Assembly (NCBI GenBank): GCA_002705795.1
Contig: PAHG01000006.1
Coordinates: 3,534 to 64,229 of the forward strand
Length of the DNA stretch: 60,696 bases
Origin: Gammaproteobacteria bacterium
Lineage (GTDB): Bacteria > Pseudomonadota > Gammaproteobacteria > Pseudomonadales > Litorivicinaceae
Direction: 5' to 3'
Made by a program: the position numbers and the translations under genes. Below are positions 15,743-24,244 of the stretch, one piece after another. Positions within the stretch are counted from its first letter, which is position 1, and each line of letters begins with the position of its first letter. The notes under the pieces are model-generated. The model saw nothing but the letters and a program-made list of their open reading frames with translations, was not told the origin of the DNA and searched no databases.

Positions 15743-16915
15743 ATGCGTATAACAGCAATCCACGAATCAGTTGAATCAATTGCCTCAGATATTCAGAACG
15801 CCTATATCAATTTTTCGAAGATGACTTGTTCGGTCGTCGCCGTCGTGACCGATCAACTAATAGACGGCAAACCAGTCGTTGGGTATGGCTTTAATTCAAA
15901 TGGCCGATATAACGCGTCTGGTATTTTAAAGGACCGTCTGATTCCACGATTGCTTGAGGCAGATCCAGGTCGATTAATCGATGGCGATGGATATCTCGAC
16001 CCCCATCGGGCGTGGGACATTATGATGACTAATGAAAAGCCTGGTGGGCATGGTGAGCGGTCAGTGGCCGTCGGTGTTCTTGATATGGCGCTCTGGGACG
16101 CACTCGCAAAGACGCAAGGGATCCCGCTTTACCAACTTCTCGCGGAGAGGGCCGGGAGGCAGGCCGATTCTAGGGTTTGGGTTTATGCAGCTGGGGGCTA
16201 CTACTACCCGGGCAAAGATATCGTCGGCCTGCAAGACGAGTTCCGACAATATCAGGACTTGGGCTACACCGTCTGTAAAATGAAAATTGGGGCGGCTGAT
16301 CTCTCTCATGATTGTGATCGTATCGAGGCAGCATTGAAGGTCGTCGGTGAAGGAAATCTATGCGTCGATGCCAACGGGCGATTCGATTTAAAAACCGCGC
16401 TCGCATATGCAGAGGCGTTGAAACAGTATCGACTATTCTGGTACGAGGAAGCGGGTGACCCATTAGACTTCAAAATACAGACAGCGCTCAGTGAGGCGTA
16501 TGACCTGCCAACTGCGACGGGTGAAAATCTATTTTCGCATCAAGATGCTCGTAACCTGCTCCGTTATGGCGGTATGCGTCCGGAGCTAGATTATCTTCAG
16601 TTCGATTGCGCCCTATCCTATGGTCTGGTCGAGTATTACCGAACACTCAGTGTCTTGTCAGAGTATGGTTGGTCGTCACGGCGGGTCGTCCCGCACGGGG
16701 GGCATCAGATGTCGTTGCATATCGCGGCTGGTTTGGGGCTGGGTGGCAATGAATCCTACCCTGGTGTTTTCCAGCCCTTCGGAGGCTTCTCCGACGAGTT
16801 AACGGTCATAGATAGTTATGTGGGGCTGCCTACATCGCCAGGACTCGGGCTCGAGAACAAGGCAAATTTCAGGACCATGCTGGTCAGTGCGTTTGGTGAT
16901 CAGTTGAGGATTTAA
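15743..16915 (+). CDS. D-tartrate dehydratase-like enolase-superfamily enzyme
   Basis: A 390-residue protein closely resembling D-tartrate dehydratase (TarD) of Bradyrhizobium: NAYINFSKMT near the start, VVGYGFNSNGRY (45-56), NEKPGGHGERSVAVG (97-111), catalytic KMK (179-181), metal ligands Asp209, Glu235 and Glu261 (TGEN), and PHGGHQMSLH (317-326), whose His residues match the second catalytic base. That enzyme dehydrates D-tartrate to oxaloacetate. Activity is inferred from these signatures. The start at 15743 follows GGTGA; an upstream TTG at 15683 is less likely. The 3' end overlaps the convergent YeiH-type gene by four bases. Confidence 0.85.
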   Translation: MRITAIHESVESIASDIQNAYINFSKMTCSVVAVVTDQLIDGKPVVGYGFNSNGRYNASGILKDRLIPRLLEADPGRLIDGDGYLDPHRAWDIMMTNEKPGGHGERSVAVGVLDMALWDALAKTQGIPLYQLLAERAGRQADSRVWVYAAGGYYYPGKDIVGLQDEFRQYQDLGYTVCKMKIGAADLSHDCDRIEAALKVVGEGNLCVDANGRFDLKTALAYAEALKQYRLFWYEEAGDPLDFKIQTALSEAYDLPTATGENLFSHQDARNLLRYGGMRPELDYLQFDCALSYGLVEYYRTLSVLSEYGWSSRRVVPHGGHQMSLHIAAGLGLGGNESYPGVFQPFGGFSDELTVIDSYVGLPTSPGLGLENKANFRTMLVSAFGDQLRI

Positions 16916-17895
16916 ATGATCCAGTGGATTCCAGCAATTACCCACGCTGCTAGAAGAGTCGTTTCAACGATGATTAGTGCGACTGACCGAATCCCATAAC
17001 GCGCGATATCCTGGAGTGAGGTCTTCACTCCTAGTGCTGCGATCGCGGTTACTAAAAATGTGCTCGATATAACGTTCGTTGTTTGAATGAGCGTTTGGGG
17101 AATGGCGCCGAGGGAGTTTACGGCCACGAAAAAACAAAAAGCGACTAAAAAATACGGGAAGGAAACATTACCAGTCGGGGTATCGGACCGCCCTGTGATG
17201 GTTAGCGCGATGATCAGCACAACTGGGACTAATAGGGCGACCCGAAACAACTTAACTATAGTCGCAGTATCGCCGGTATTAGTATTCATGCCGTAGCCGG
17301 CTCCTACTACTTGTGCAACGTCATGGATCGTCCCACCCAGAAACAACCCAGATTGAAAGTCGTCAAATCCGAGCTGATCGGCAACGAGCGGATAAAGAAT
17401 CATTGCAATCGTCGACAGTGTTGTAACCGTGACAACAGTGACGATTGTAGCGTTTTCATTTTCTCGGTTGTTGGGCAGGACACTTGAGATAGCGAGCGCC
17501 GCTGAGGCGCCGCAAATTCCTACGGAGCCTCCGCTAATGATTCCGAACGCCCGGCTGCTTCTGAATAATTTCGCGAGAAATACCCCAATAATTAGAGACA
17601 GCAGAATACCTCCTGCGATCCATCCCAGGATGTCAAAACTGAAGTTAGCGATATCGTCGAACGTGATCCTTAGTCCAAGGAGAGCGACTCCAATTCTCAA
17701 GATATTTCGGGAGCTAAATTCAATTCCTTGCCGGTAGGTTGGTGACTTATCCAAGAATCCAAGACCCATCCCTAGGAGTAATGCAAACAACATTTGGGGC
17801 GCACCATATTGCTTCCCGAGGAAGGCCGCGACGAGCCCTATAAAGAAGCAAAGGAGAGCGCCCGGAGTAAGTTCTCTTAGTCTAACGTAAATCAT
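16912..17895 (-). CDS. YeiH/UPF0324 family putative sulfate-exporter-type permease
   Basis: A 327-residue protein with nine to ten membrane segments. Typical family stretches are ILRIGVALLGLRITFDDI, SGGSVGICGASAALAISSVLP and GLFLGGTIHDVAQVVGAGYGM. The family is labelled putative sulfate exporter, but transport has hardly been tested, and an organic or inorganic anion is a safe description. A TTG lies one codon upstream; the ATG at 17895 is preferred. It overlaps the HAD gene by 14 bases and is the last gene of the gntR-HAD-permease operon. Confidence 0.88.
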   Translation of the reverse strand: MIYVRLRELTPGALLCFFIGLVAAFLGKQYGAPQMLFALLLGMGLGFLDKSPTYRQGIEFSSRNILRIGVALLGLRITFDDIANFSFDILGWIAGGILLSLIIGVFLAKLFRSSRAFGIISGGSVGICGASAALAISSVLPNNRENENATIVTVVTVTTLSTIAMILYPLVADQLGFDDFQSGLFLGGTIHDVAQVVGAGYGMNTNTGDTATIVKLFRVALLVPVVLIIALTITGRSDTPTGNVSFPYFLVAFCFFVAVNSLGAIPQTLIQTTNVISSTFLVTAIAALGVKTSLQDIARYGIRSVALIIVETTLLAAWVIAGIHWII

Positions 17896-18592
17896 CAAGA
17901 GCTTCGTTTAGGTCGGAAATGGATTCTGCCACGATTTCCCAGTTATCTGAGGGCTCGAGGTCGAAGGGTTGGTCCGGGCCGTACTCCGTTGGGCGCCTGA
18001 CAAAAGCAGTCTGAAGCCCCTGGGCCCTGGCTGCCGTTAGGTCTGAGTTATGTGCCGCAACCATCATGCATTCCGCAGGCTCCAAACAGAGTGCCTTACA
18101 TGCTCGGGTGTATGCCTCGGGCGCTGGCTTATATGTGCGAACAATTTCGGAGCCGAGGATTATGTCCCAAGAGAACTGGTTGTACTTTGCTAGATTCACA
18201 GTGAGAGCAAGGTGGCCGTTTGATTGTGATGCGCAGATAAACCGATTCTTCAGTCGTTCAATTCCAGCCACACTATCAGACCAACAAGGTAGGCGATGCC
18301 AGGCCATTATCAGCCATCTTTGGTGCTCCTCTACACCGAGATCGAATCCTAGTTCCTCAGCGACCGTCATTAGATTTTCCGAGTGGAGTACGTCAAGGTC
18401 AACATAGTCTCTGCTTCCATCACGTATAGGTTCCATCGATGGCTCGTATCGCGCGCGCCATGCATCCGCAACAATTTCAGGCTCGTGCTTAGAGGGGTAG
18501 GTTTGGAAGTGGACTCTCAGATCCCGAATGATGCCTGATCGCCAGTCAACAACTGTTCCGAACACATCGAATAGTAACGCCTTGGGTATCAT
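17882..18592 (-). CDS. HAD-family hydrolase, L-2-haloacid dehalogenase (type II) subgroup
   Basis: A 236-residue protein. HAD motif I is LFDVFGTVVDWR with the nucleophile Asp9; motif II is SQSNGH (about 122-127); the lysine is in YKPAPEAY (Lys155); motif III is VAAHNSDLTAAR with Asp184. The pattern fits the (S)-2-haloacid dehalogenase branch, though many members annotated this way are phosphatases or have unknown substrates. The start overlaps the gntR stop (ATGA), so both are translated together. The coupling with a regulator and an anion permease is unusual enough to note. Confidence 0.85.
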   Translation of the reverse strand: MIPKALLFDVFGTVVDWRSGIIRDLRVHFQTYPSKHEPEIVADAWRARYEPSMEPIRDGSRDYVDLDVLHSENLMTVAEELGFDLGVEEHQRWLIMAWHRLPCWSDSVAGIERLKNRFICASQSNGHLALTVNLAKYNQFSWDIILGSEIVRTYKPAPEAYTRACKALCLEPAECMMVAAHNSDLTAARAQGLQTAFVRRPTEYGPDQPFDLEPSDNWEIVAESISDLNEALDDLR

Positions 18593-19242
18593 TGTGATTG
18601 TTCAATATGCACGAGCAGGTCGTTAAAACGCTCGCCTTGAATCATGACGTGCTGTCGAGCGGCGAGATCGGCTTTGTCCGCGTTACCTCGTTTCACCGCT
18701 TCGATGATTTCACAATGTTCTTTAAGTGACTGCGACATGCGCCCCCGAACACGGAGCTGCAGGCGCCTGAAGGACTGGAGTCTTCTGCGTAGAGAGCGCG
18801 TCTCGTGTGCCAGGAACTCGTTTCCGCATGCGTTATATATGCACTCATGGAACTCTACGTTTCGGCGATAGTAGAGGTCGCTGTCGTTTGCCTCGATAGC
18901 ATCTTCGCATCCGCCGTTTGCCTGTTCCAACGCGCTAAGTTGTGTATCGCTAATGCGGCGGGCTGCCAGGCGTGCGCACATACCCTCGAGCTCGCTCATC
19001 ACCTCAAACATTTCGATCATTTGACGGAGTGATGGGGACTTTACAAAGCAACCACGCTTCGGGATTTGCGTTGCTAGCCCTGTCCCTACGAGTTGGAGAA
19101 GTGCCTCGCGCACAGGGGTGCGGGATACTTGGAATCGTTCGGCTAGCGAGGCTTCGTCAAGCCTTTCGCCATCTTTTAGTTGCCCCGTCGCTATCTGCTC
19201 TTCGACCCCTTGAAAGACTCGGGTAGCGGCTCGATTACTCAT
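18589..19242 (-). CDS. GntR-family transcriptional regulator with FCD ligand domain
   Basis: A 217-residue regulator. The N-terminal winged helix (about 5-68) contains LDEASLAERFQVSRTPVREAL. The C-terminal FCD domain shows the usual metal-binding histidines: His132 (NVEFHECIY), His177 (KEHCEI) and His198 (ARQHVM). MatR, which controls malonate genes in Rhizobium, is of this type, so control of the divergent TRAP-mat operon is the natural role. An upstream in-frame ATG would start at 19323 inside the operator region; 19242 is preferred because GntR proteins start near here. It heads an operon with the HAD and permease genes. Confidence 0.9.
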   Translation of the reverse strand: MSNRAATRVFQGVEEQIATGQLKDGERLDEASLAERFQVSRTPVREALLQLVGTGLATQIPKRGCFVKSPSLRQMIEMFEVMSELEGMCARLAARRISDTQLSALEQANGGCEDAIEANDSDLYYRRNVEFHECIYNACGNEFLAHETRSLRRRLQSFRRLQLRVRGRMSQSLKEHCEIIEAVKRGNADKADLAARQHVMIQGERFNDLLVHIEQSQ

Positions 19243-19268
19243 GTTAGGAATCTCGTTGCATGTTATTT

Positions 19269-19319
19269 TTGTATACGATAGTTTCTGTGCTGCATACACA
19301 GTATGCAAGCCGATATAAC
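19269..19319. promoter_or_regulatory. Operator candidates between gntR and dctP
   Basis: Two symmetric elements lie in the 102-base divergent region. TTGTATACGA (19269-19278) has a GTATAC core and fits the TTGT-N2-ACAA style of FCD regulators with one mismatch. TGCATAC-ACA-GTATGCA (19291-19307) is a perfect 7-3-7 palindrome. A TATAAC (19314-19319) could be the dctP -10, placing the large palindrome over the -35 region. Autoregulation and control of the TRAP operon by the adjacent GntR protein are the likely readings. Confidence 0.55.
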
Positions 19320-19344
19320 TCATAACAACCGGCAGGAGCCTGTA

Positions 19345-20328
19345 ATGAAATTAAAAGCCCTTGTAGTCGCTGCAATCGGTGCAGCATTTATTAGTTCAAC
19401 TGCTAACGCGGCAGAGCTTCGTCTCTCGCACCAGTGGTCAACAAAAGACGTTCGTCACAAGGTGGCAGAGATTGTTGCTAATCACGTGAAAGACGCAAAC
19501 GTAGATCTGGACATCAAGATCTTCCCATCGAAGTCTCTCTTTAAACCCAAAGAGCAGTACAAACCGCTATCGCGGGGACAGTTGGACATGGTCGTGTTGC
19601 CGCTGTCTTACGCCGGTGGTCAGCAGCCCTCATACAACCTCACGCTAATGCCAGGGCTCGTGAAAAATCATGATCACGCGGCGCGGTTGAACTATTCCCC
19701 GTTCATGGACGCGATACAGGAAAAGATGGCGGAAGATGATGTCATGGTTCTGGTTCACGGGTATCTAGCAGGCGGTTTTGTCGGGAAAAACAAATGCGTC
19801 TCGCATCCAGATGACGTTAAAGGCCTACAGATGCGTGCCGCAGGTAAGTCATTTAACCAGCTGTTAGCAGGCGCTGGTGCATCGATTGCTTCGATGGCCT
19901 CTTCGGAAATCTACAACGCGATGCAGACCGGCGTTCTTGATGGTGCAAATACATCGTCGTCATCATTTGTCTCGTACCGTATCTACGAACAGGTCAAGTG
20001 CTATACACCAGCCGGCGCACAAGCCCTCTGGTTTATGTACCAGCCGCTGTTGATGAATAAGTCGACTTTCGAGGGTTTAACCGGTGCACAGAAGAAAGCC
20101 TTGTTGGATGGAGCAAAGAAGGCCGAGGCTTACTACTTAGACGAAGCAAAGAAGCAGGACGCTAATTCGGTGAAAGTTTACAAGGAGGCCGGTGTTCAAA
20201 TCAAGGAGATGACGGCATCAGAGTTCCAGGCATGGCAAAATTTGGCAAAGGAAACCTCTTATAAACAGTTTGTTGCTGACTATCCTGAGGGACAGCGTTT
20301 CTTAGATCTCGCTTTGGCGGTCGACTAA
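19345..20328 (+). CDS. dctP: DctP: TRAP-transporter periplasmic solute-binding protein
   Basis: A 327-residue protein with a Sec signal peptide (MKLKALVVAAIGAAF, cleavage near ANA-AE) and the DctP fold: ELRLSHQWSTKD, a binding arginine in QMRAAGKSF, and SSEIYNAMQTGVLDGANT, the stretch that usually contacts the substrate. It binds an organic acid in the periplasm for DctQM; with the mat genes downstream, malonate or maleate is likely. The ATG at 19345 follows a strong AGGAG (19334-19338); an upstream ATG at 19303 lies inside the operator region and is rejected. Confidence 0.92.
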   Translation: MKLKALVVAAIGAAFISSTANAAELRLSHQWSTKDVRHKVAEIVANHVKDANVDLDIKIFPSKSLFKPKEQYKPLSRGQLDMVVLPLSYAGGQQPSYNLTLMPGLVKNHDHAARLNYSPFMDAIQEKMAEDDVMVLVHGYLAGGFVGKNKCVSHPDDVKGLQMRAAGKSFNQLLAGAGASIASMASSEIYNAMQTGVLDGANTSSSSFVSYRIYEQVKCYTPAGAQALWFMYQPLLMNKSTFEGLTGAQKKALLDGAKKAEAYYLDEAKKQDANSVKVYKEAGVQIKEMTASEFQAWQNLAKETSYKQFVADYPEGQRFLDLALAVD

Positions 20329-20338
20329 AGCTCATCGT

Positions 20339-20371
20339 GACCCGGCCAAATGGTCGGGTCTTTCTATTTTT
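20339..20371 (+). terminator. Hairpin with T-tract between dctP and dctQ
   Basis: GACCCGGCC and GGTCGGGTC (20339-20347 and 20352-20360) form a nine-pair stem with one G-T pair, an AAAT loop, and a following TTTCTATTTTT tract. It looks like a partial intrinsic terminator or 3'-end stabiliser inside the operon. It would give more binding-protein mRNA than permease mRNA, as is common for transporter operons. Confidence 0.7.
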
Positions 20372-20382
20372 AAGGATGAATG

Positions 20383-20898
20383 ATGAGGAATTACATCAAC
20401 CTCATTAACCTCGTTTCGCAGACGGTAGGGATACTGGCGGCCTCGATGGTTGTTGTAGCGGTGGTGATAACCTGCCAAATGATTTTTATTCGATATTTTC
20501 TGAATGGATCCACATACTGGCACACGGAGGCCGTCGTATACCTGATTCTAGCCGCGACACTCTTGGGACTCCCTTACGTTCAGAAGTTAAAGGGTCATGT
20601 AAATGTTGAGTTGGTCCCGATGTTACTGCCTCCAGCTGGCCGAAAGGTGCTTATGATTGTTAGTTTTTCCGCGGCCATATTGGTTCTTGCCATCATGACG
20701 TATTATTCAGCAGATTTAGTCTACGTTTCGTTTACTAAAGGATGGACCTCTGAGACGGTATGGGGTCCACCACTATGGATTCCATACCTCACCATGCCGG
20801 TAGGGTTTGGTTTATTTGCCTTGCAATTAATTGCAGATCTGTTTGAAGTTTTGCTGACGCCCGCAGAGAAAATAATCTTGGAAGGGAGTACGCACTGA
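20383..20898 (+). CDS. dctQ: DctQ: TRAP-transporter small membrane subunit
   Basis: A 171-residue protein with four predicted membrane segments (about 12-35, 50-68, 88-108 and 130-150), as in the DctQ family, including WHTEAVVYLILAATLLGLPYVQKLKGHVNVELV. Two consecutive ATGs lie at 20380 and 20383; the second is six bases from AAGGA and is preferred. Its stop overlaps the dctM start (TGATG). It works with DctM in the inner membrane. Confidence 0.9.
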   Translation: MRNYINLINLVSQTVGILAASMVVVAVVITCQMIFIRYFLNGSTYWHTEAVVYLILAATLLGLPYVQKLKGHVNVELVPMLLPPAGRKVLMIVSFSAAILVLAIMTYYSADLVYVSFTKGWTSETVWGPPLWIPYLTMPVGFGLFALQLIADLFEVLLTPAEKIILEGSTH

Positions 20899-22217
20899 TG
20901 GATCCTTTGGTACTTGGACTATTGGTTGCGGCCACCACGATTTTTATATTATTTTCTGGAATTTCCGTAGCGAACGGACTTCTGGTCGTCTCGGCAATCT
21001 TTTTGCTGGTCTTTGACGGCTTCCGATCATTGGAATTAATTCCTGAGGTATTGTTTGGGAAGCTTGATAACTTCGCTCTTCTGTCGATCCCTATGTTCAT
21101 CTTAATGGGCGCGGCTATCGCTTCGACTCGAGCTGGTGCCGATCTTTATGAGGCGCTAGATCGTTGGTTGACCCGGGTTCCTGGAGGCTTAGTTGTCTCG
21201 AATCTTGGGGCTTGTGCCCTATTCGCAGCGATGTCGGGTTCCTCTCCCGCGACTTGCGCGGCTATTGGTAAGATGGGTATCCCCGAGATGCGGAAGCGTA
21301 ATTTCCCCGATGGAGTCGCGGCTGGATCGATCGCTGCAGGTGGGACGCTTGGTATCTTGATCCCGCCGTCAATCACCATGATCGTTTACGGAATCGCCAC
21401 AGAGACCTCAATTGGACGTCTTTTTATAGCAGGTGTTTTGCCTGGACTTTTGCTTGTGAGCCTATTCATGGCTTGGTCTATTTTTGCTACGTGGAGACAG
21501 GGGGGCATAGATGCTCTAGCTGGTCGGACCTTCAGTTGGAAAGAGAAGTTTGAGGTCTTACCTCGGGTGGTCCCGTTTCTTCTTGTGATCGTGGGGGTTT
21601 TGTACGCGCTTTATGGTGGTGTTGCCACTCCCTCAGAAACGGCAGCTGTTGGAGCCCTCTTATGTCTTGGGTTGGCCATCATAATTTATAAGATGACCGA
21701 CCTTGGAACTATCTGGGTCATGCTCCGAGACTCGACAAAAGAGTCGGTGATGATCCTGTTTATCATAGCCGCGGCCGGGGTTTTCTCTTACATGCTGTCC
21801 AGCTTATTTATCACCCAATCGATAGCGACCTGGATCGGGACGTTGGAGGTCAACCGTTGGGTTTTGATGCTGTATATCAATATATTTCTACTCGTAGCTG
21901 GCTTTTTTTTGCCGCCGGTCGCAGTGATCTTAATGGCGGCCCCGATATTGATGCCGATTATTTTAGGCGCGGGCTTTGACCCATATTGGTTTGCCGTAGT
22001 CCTCACCATCAATATGGAAATCGGTCTTATCTCGCCGCCCGTGGGTTTGAACTTATATGTGATTAACGGTATTGCACCAGAGATCCCGCTTAAGACGATC
22101 CTTACCGGTTCGCTGCCCTACGTTGCGTGCATGGTTATCGCGATCATCATCCTGTGTGTGTTCCCGGGCATCGCCACTTGGTTACCTGATCTGCTGATGG
22201 GTCAGGCCGTGACATGA
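20898..22217 (+). CDS. dctM: DctM: TRAP-transporter large membrane subunit
   Basis: A 439-residue permease with about 12 membrane segments. Family signatures are SIPMFILMGAAIA, FAAMSGSSPATCAAIGKMGIPEM, and AGGTLGILIPPSITMIVYGI, repeated in the second half as PPVAVILMAAPILMPI and GLISPPVGLNLYVI. With DctPQ it drives sodium- or proton-coupled uptake of a carboxylate. It overlaps dctQ by one base and the isomerase gene by four (ATGA), so it is in the same operon. Confidence 0.95.
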   Translation: MDPLVLGLLVAATTIFILFSGISVANGLLVVSAIFLLVFDGFRSLELIPEVLFGKLDNFALLSIPMFILMGAAIASTRAGADLYEALDRWLTRVPGGLVVSNLGACALFAAMSGSSPATCAAIGKMGIPEMRKRNFPDGVAAGSIAAGGTLGILIPPSITMIVYGIATETSIGRLFIAGVLPGLLLVSLFMAWSIFATWRQGGIDALAGRTFSWKEKFEVLPRVVPFLLVIVGVLYALYGGVATPSETAAVGALLCLGLAIIIYKMTDLGTIWVMLRDSTKESVMILFIIAAAGVFSYMLSSLFITQSIATWIGTLEVNRWVLMLYINIFLLVAGFFLPPVAVILMAAPILMPIILGAGFDPYWFAVVLTINMEIGLISPPVGLNLYVINGIAPEIPLKTILTGSLPYVACMVIAIIILCVFPGIATWLPDLLMGQAVT

Positions 22218-22957
22218 GCCGGGCATACCGTATTGGTCAAATTGTTCCCAGCTCGAATGTGACGATGGAGACTGAAATTCCTGCGGTATTCAGAGAGCGG
22301 GAACTGCACTATGACGACCGGTTTACCTTTCATTCGAGTCGGATGCGGATGAAGCGAGTCACTAAAGAGGAGCTGGCGGCAATGGATAATGACAGTGACC
22401 GGTGTGCGCTCGAGCTGTCGGATGCTCACGTTGATGTGATGGGATATGCCTGTTTGGTCGCCATCATGTCGATGGGGCTTGGTTACCATCGAGAAAGCCA
22501 GTCGAGACTGCATCAAGTCACGGCAGATAATGGGTACCCGTGCCCGGTGGTCAGCTCGGCAGGTGCTCTTGTCGAAGGTTTGTCGGTTCTTGGTGCAAAG
22601 AAGATCGCGTTGATTACCCCATATCGTAAACCACTAACCGAGCTTGTGTGCCAATACCTTGAATCTGAGAGCTTTCAGGTAATCGATGCGATCAGTCTAG
22701 AGATCCCTGATAACCTAGAGGTTGCTCGACAAGATCCTATGGCGCCGGTTGAGCTGGTCGACCGTCTTGCCCTTGCTAATGTTGATGCCCTGGTCGCATC
22801 CGCTTGCGTCCAGATGCCATCGCTCCCGGCTGTGGCGAGTATCCAGGCTAAGACAGGAGTTCCTACTTTGTCTGCAGCTGTTGCGACCGCGTATAGCATG
22901 ATGAAAGAGCTAGGACTAGATCCTCGTATCCCTGGGTATGGCAAACTGTTTGGGTAG
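22214..22957 (+). CDS. maiA: Maleate cis-trans isomerase (Asp/Glu racemase superfamily)
   Basis: A 247-residue protein very like maleate isomerases such as NicE of Pseudomonas: IGQIVPSSNVTMETEIPAV at the N-terminus, FHSSRMRMKRVTKEELAAMD, then VDVMGYACLVAIMSMG with Cys80, SSAGALVEGL, and ASACVQMPSLPAV with Cys198. The enzyme converts maleate to fumarate in the cytoplasm. Both cysteines are kept, unlike arylmalonate decarboxylase, which lacks the first, so an isomerase is favoured over a decarboxylase. It overlaps dctM by ATGA and lies nine bases before the malonyl-CoA decarboxylase gene, an unusual partnership. Confidence 0.87.
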   Translation: MSRAYRIGQIVPSSNVTMETEIPAVFRERELHYDDRFTFHSSRMRMKRVTKEELAAMDNDSDRCALELSDAHVDVMGYACLVAIMSMGLGYHRESQSRLHQVTADNGYPCPVVSSAGALVEGLSVLGAKKIALITPYRKPLTELVCQYLESESFQVIDAISLEIPDNLEVARQDPMAPVELVDRLALANVDALVASACVQMPSLPAVASIQAKTGVPTLSAAVATAYSMMKELGLDPRIPGYGKLFG

Positions 22958-22966
22958 GCTATCAGC

Positions 22967-24244
22967 ATGCCGACAGGGATAAAGCAGTGGATCCAGCAGG
23001 TTACAGATAGAGCCCTTGAGATTCTGGATTTAAAATCGGACGGGATCCCCCTGGACGATCTGATTGCTCTCTGTCATGCGGTGTTATCCAGGAGAGGTGA
23101 GGCTACTGGGCTGGCCCTAGCGGGTTCGGTGGTATCTGCCTGGCACGGATTGAAGCAGTCTGATCACTTGGGATTCTTCCAGAGCTTGATTGACGAGTTT
23201 GGTCCCGACCAAACTCGTCTAAGTCAGGCGATCGCTCACTACCAAGAAGCGCTCGATGATGCGTCGGCCATGAGTCTGCACCAGTCTGCGGAGTCGCAAA
23301 GACAGGAGCTGTTCAGGCGTATGAATGCGGCTCCCGACGGGCTGGAGACATTAATATTAATGCGCGAGGCGTTACGGAAGTTACTTCGTGACCACCCAGA
23401 GCTAAGGCCAATTGATCAAGATCTGGTGCATTTGTTCACTTCATGGTTCAACAAGGGATTTTTGAAGCTCGAGCGCATTAACTGGCAGACACCAGCCGCG
23501 GTTCTTGAGAAGCTAATCCAGTACGAGTCTGTTCATGAGATTCAGGGTTGGGATGACCTCAGACGCCGACTGGCTGAGGATCGTTTGTGCTTTGCGTACT
23601 TCCATCCGGTGATCCCAGATGAGCCGTTAATTTTTGTTGAAGTCGCGTTGGTTCAAGGGATGGCCGACGCGATAGGACCATTGCTTGACACACCTCCTGC
23701 GCCTCCCGTGTCAGCTGATACAGCTGTGTTTTACTCGATCAATAACTGTCAGCCGGGGCTTGCTGGCGTGAGTTTCGGGAACTTGTTGATCAAGCAGGTT
23801 GTCTCTGTCCTGCAGGCAGAGCATCCAAAGCTGAAGAGTTTCGCCACACTGTCGCCAATTCCCGGACTACGCCGCTGGCTTGATACCGAAGGGCTGGAGT
23901 TCTTGCCTCTATTTGAGGCATCTATTCATCATGATGAGTTGAAGCCACTCGTTGCCAAGTATTTGATGTCTGGTCAGGGAGCGAAACTCAAAGATCCCGT
24001 TGCTCGATTCCACCTAGGTAACGGCGCGACTCTTGAGCGGATTAATGCGAATGCCGATTTGAGTTTTCGTGGGCAGAAGGAAAGCTTCGGTTTCATGGTG
24101 AACTATCTTTACGAGCTCGATGACATTGTGAGCAATCACGAGCGGCTAATGGAAACGGGACAGATCGCTACCTCCAAAGAAATACAACAGTTATTGAAGA
24201 AAAATATTAAGCATAAAGTGAAGGAACTTTCTTATGACGCATAA
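22967..24244 (+). CDS. matA: Malonyl-CoA decarboxylase
   Basis: A 425-residue protein with a helical N-terminal half and a GNAT-like catalytic half typical of malonyl-CoA decarboxylase (MatA/MCD): FFQSLIDEFGPD, LCFAYFHPVIPDEPLIFVEVAL (about 208-228), FYSINNCQPGLAGVSFGN, LSPIPGLRRWL with the likely catalytic Ser296, and ARFHLGNGA with His349. It releases CO2 from malonyl-CoA to give acetyl-CoA. It overlaps matB by 11 bases, so the two mat enzymes are coupled. Together with the TRAP transporter they form a malonate uptake and breakdown route. Confidence 0.93.
   Translation: MPTGIKQWIQQVTDRALEILDLKSDGIPLDDLIALCHAVLSRRGEATGLALAGSVVSAWHGLKQSDHLGFFQSLIDEFGPDQTRLSQAIAHYQEALDDASAMSLHQSAESQRQELFRRMNAAPDGLETLILMREALRKLLRDHPELRPIDQDLVHLFTSWFNKGFLKLERINWQTPAAVLEKLIQYESVHEIQGWDDLRRRLAEDRLCFAYFHPVIPDEPLIFVEVALVQGMADAIGPLLDTPPAPPVSADTAVFYSINNCQPGLAGVSFGNLLIKQVVSVLQAEHPKLKSFATLSPIPGLRRWLDTEGLEFLPLFEASIHHDELKPLVAKYLMSGQGAKLKDPVARFHLGNGATLERINANADLSFRGQKESFGFMVNYLYELDDIVSNHERLMETGQIATSKEIQQLLKKNIKHKVKELSYDA

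Noticed and set aside
19303-19344. An upstream ATG adding 14 residues to DctP
   Set aside because: It would place non-signal residues before a complete signal peptide and starts inside the 19291-19307 palindrome. The ATG at 19345 has a strong AGGAG.
22214-22957. Arylmalonate decarboxylase as the identity of the isomerase gene
   Set aside because: It was considered because of the malonate context. Arylmalonate decarboxylase lacks the first cysteine, while this protein has both Cys80 and Cys198 and matches maleate isomerase along its length.
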